64,000 nt of DNA from the NCBI RefSeq assembly GCF_008727865.1, contig NZ_VTWU01000001.1:558001-622000 (forward strand), written 5' to 3'. The notes beneath the pieces were generated by a model. That model did no database searches and was not told the origin of the DNA. It was given only the letters and a program-made list of their open reading frames with translations. This stretch comes from Hymenobacter busanensis (GTDB lineage Bacteria > Bacteroidota > Bacteroidia > Cytophagales > Hymenobacteraceae). This document shows positions 63,034-64,000 of the stretch, piece by piece; the stretch's first letter is position 1; every line of letters starts with the position of its first letter. The position numbers and the translations under genes were made by a program.

Positions 63034-64000
63034 CTATTCCAGCTGGGTTGCCACGAAGCGGTACACCCCCGAGCCCACCGCAATGCGCGCCCGGCCGCCC
63101 TCCACGCCCAGCAGCTTCAGCTCCGGCTGCTGCGTGAGCGGCTGGCCCGATTCGGTGATGCTGGCAGCTGAAGCAGCCGGCAGGTACACGGTGGCGGTAG
63201 TATTGGCCGGGATGGTGCAGGTCAGCTCAAAACCGGCGGCTGTCTTTTGCCACTCGCTGCCGATGAGCCCGTAGGGCGAGAGGTGCGTGGCCCGGGCCGA
63301 AGTCACGTCGCCCACCGGCTCGGGACGGATGTCAATCTGGTTGAAAGCTACCGAGCCGGCGGCGGGACGAATGCCAGCCAGGCCGCCGTAGAGCCATTCC
63401 TGCAGGTGGCCCAGCATCAGGTGGTTGTTTGATACCGTGGGCAGAGCGGCCCAGCTTTCGGTGAGGGCGGTGGCACCCTGGGCCAGCTGGTAGCCGTAGC
63501 CGGGCACGTCGGCGCGGCTGTTCATGGCGTAGATGACGTCGGAGCGGCCCGCGTCTTCCAGCACCCGCAGCACGTAGCGGTAGCCGATGTCGCCGGCGGT
63601 CAGCGCGTTGTTGCGGCTCTGGATGTCGCGCACCAGGTTCCCGACGACGGCCGCCTGGTGCTCGGGCGCCACCAGGCCCATGTACACGGCCACGGCGTTA
63701 GCGGCCTGGCTGCCGCTGGCGTACTGTTTCGTCTCGGGGTTGAAGAACTTCGCGTTGAAGGCCGTGCGTACCTCGGCGGCCAGCTTGTCGTAGCGGGCGG
63801 CGTCCTCTGGCTTGCCGAGCAGGCGGGCAATGCCGGCCAGGGTGGTCAAGTCGTAGTAGTAGATGGCGGTGCCCGTCACGCCCATAGGGGTGAGCTGGGA
63901 GACGCCGGGCGGCTTGGGGCCCAGGTCGTACCAGTCGCCGAGACCCTGGCTGAGGATGTGGCCCTGGGCCTTGGTGGCGAGGTAGGCCGCGTAGCGCTGC
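63034..64000 (-). CDS. Alpha-L-rhamnosidase, GH78 (5' part outside window)
   Basis: C-terminal ~322 residues of a GH78 enzyme; the frame runs off the right edge, so the true start is not visible (ATG 63885 is internal). The end of the six-hairpin barrel is visible: LGDWYDLGPKPPGVSQLTPM, YYYDLTTLAGIARLLGKPED, FNAKFFNPETKQYASGSQAA and SNNHLMLGHLQEWLYGGLAG, followed by a C-terminal beta-sandwich (residues ATVYLPAASAASITE). The third or fourth rhamnosidase of the locus, in the same direction as the GH2 and propeller genes. Confidence 0.9.
   Translation of the reverse strand, partial: QRYAAYLATKAQGHILSQGLGDWYDLGPKPPGVSQLTPMGVTGTAIYYYDLTTLAGIARLLGKPEDAARYDKLAAEVRTAFNAKFFNPETKQYASGSQAANAVAVYMGLVAPEHQAAVVGNLVRDIQSRNNALTAGDIGYRYVLRVLEDAGRSDVIYAMNSRADVPGYGYQLAQGATALTESWAALPTVSNNHLMLGHLQEWLYGGLAGIRPAAGSVAFNQIDIRPEPVGDVTSARATHLSPYGLIGSEWQKTAAGFELTCTIPANTTATVYLPAASAASITESGQPLTQQPELKLLGVEGGRARIAVGSGVYRFVATQLE

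Overview
The window looks like part of the chromosome of a high-GC member of the Bacteroidota. A Hymenobacter-like genus is my inference, from a SusC/SusD pair, several TonB/Sus-era secreted glycosidases, a Bacteroidota-type promoter, GC-rich codon use and a dense load of short inverted-repeat elements. No rRNA, tRNA or CRISPR array was seen. Both ends cut genes: a SusC gene at the left and a GH78 rhamnosidase at the right.

Most of the window is a large polysaccharide utilization locus (PUL) aimed at a rhamnose-rich pectin. The plus-strand arm (1-32.2 kb) holds SusC, SusD, a PL1 pectate lyase, a beta-helix/TIM-barrel fusion, a GH140-type apiosidase, a GH43-like protein, a sialidase-like propeller, a GH2, two GH78 rhamnosidases, a GH105 unsaturated glucuronyl/galacturonyl hydrolase, a second sialidase-like protein, an STN-esterase fusion, a GH141-like beta-helix protein, an exported L-rhamnose mutarotase and a Gfo/Idh/MocA oxidoreductase. 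A sodium:solute symporter follows at 32.4-34.0 kb. A separate TetR-FabF-SDR unit (34.1-36.9 kb) carries two matching operator palindromes.

The minus-strand arm (64-37 kb, read right to left) holds GH78, a GH43/117-like propeller, two GH2 enzymes, then a tight cluster of two leaderless solute-binding-fold proteins, two CaiB/BaiF CoA-transferases, a Gfo/Idh/MocA oxidoreductase and a MaoC hydratase, then a FucP-type sugar permease, GH106, GH127, a sialate O-acetylesterase-like SGNH esterase and a DUF5703/GH95-like enzyme. The two arms converge near 36.9 kb. Together the enzymes would cut a pectin backbone, strip rhamnose, galactose, arabinose and possibly apiose or fucose side sugars, remove acetyl groups and import the sugars. 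The GH140 and GH141-like genes hint at RG-II-type side chains besides RG-I.

Two insertions stand out: an AT-rich gene at 17.5-18.7 kb with a HEPN-like RNxxxH motif (possible defence gene), and a DUF559 nuclease gene at 14.05-14.45 kb bracketed by inverted copies of a repeat found eight times in the window. At least eight unrelated inverted-repeat families (called A-D and F-I here) fill nearly every intergenic gap. Copies of three of them are read in frame through the N-terminal leader of exported enzymes, and a fourth donates a start codon. The most interesting possible new biology is the leaderless binding protein/CoA-transferase/hydratase cluster and the DUF559-repeat unit.
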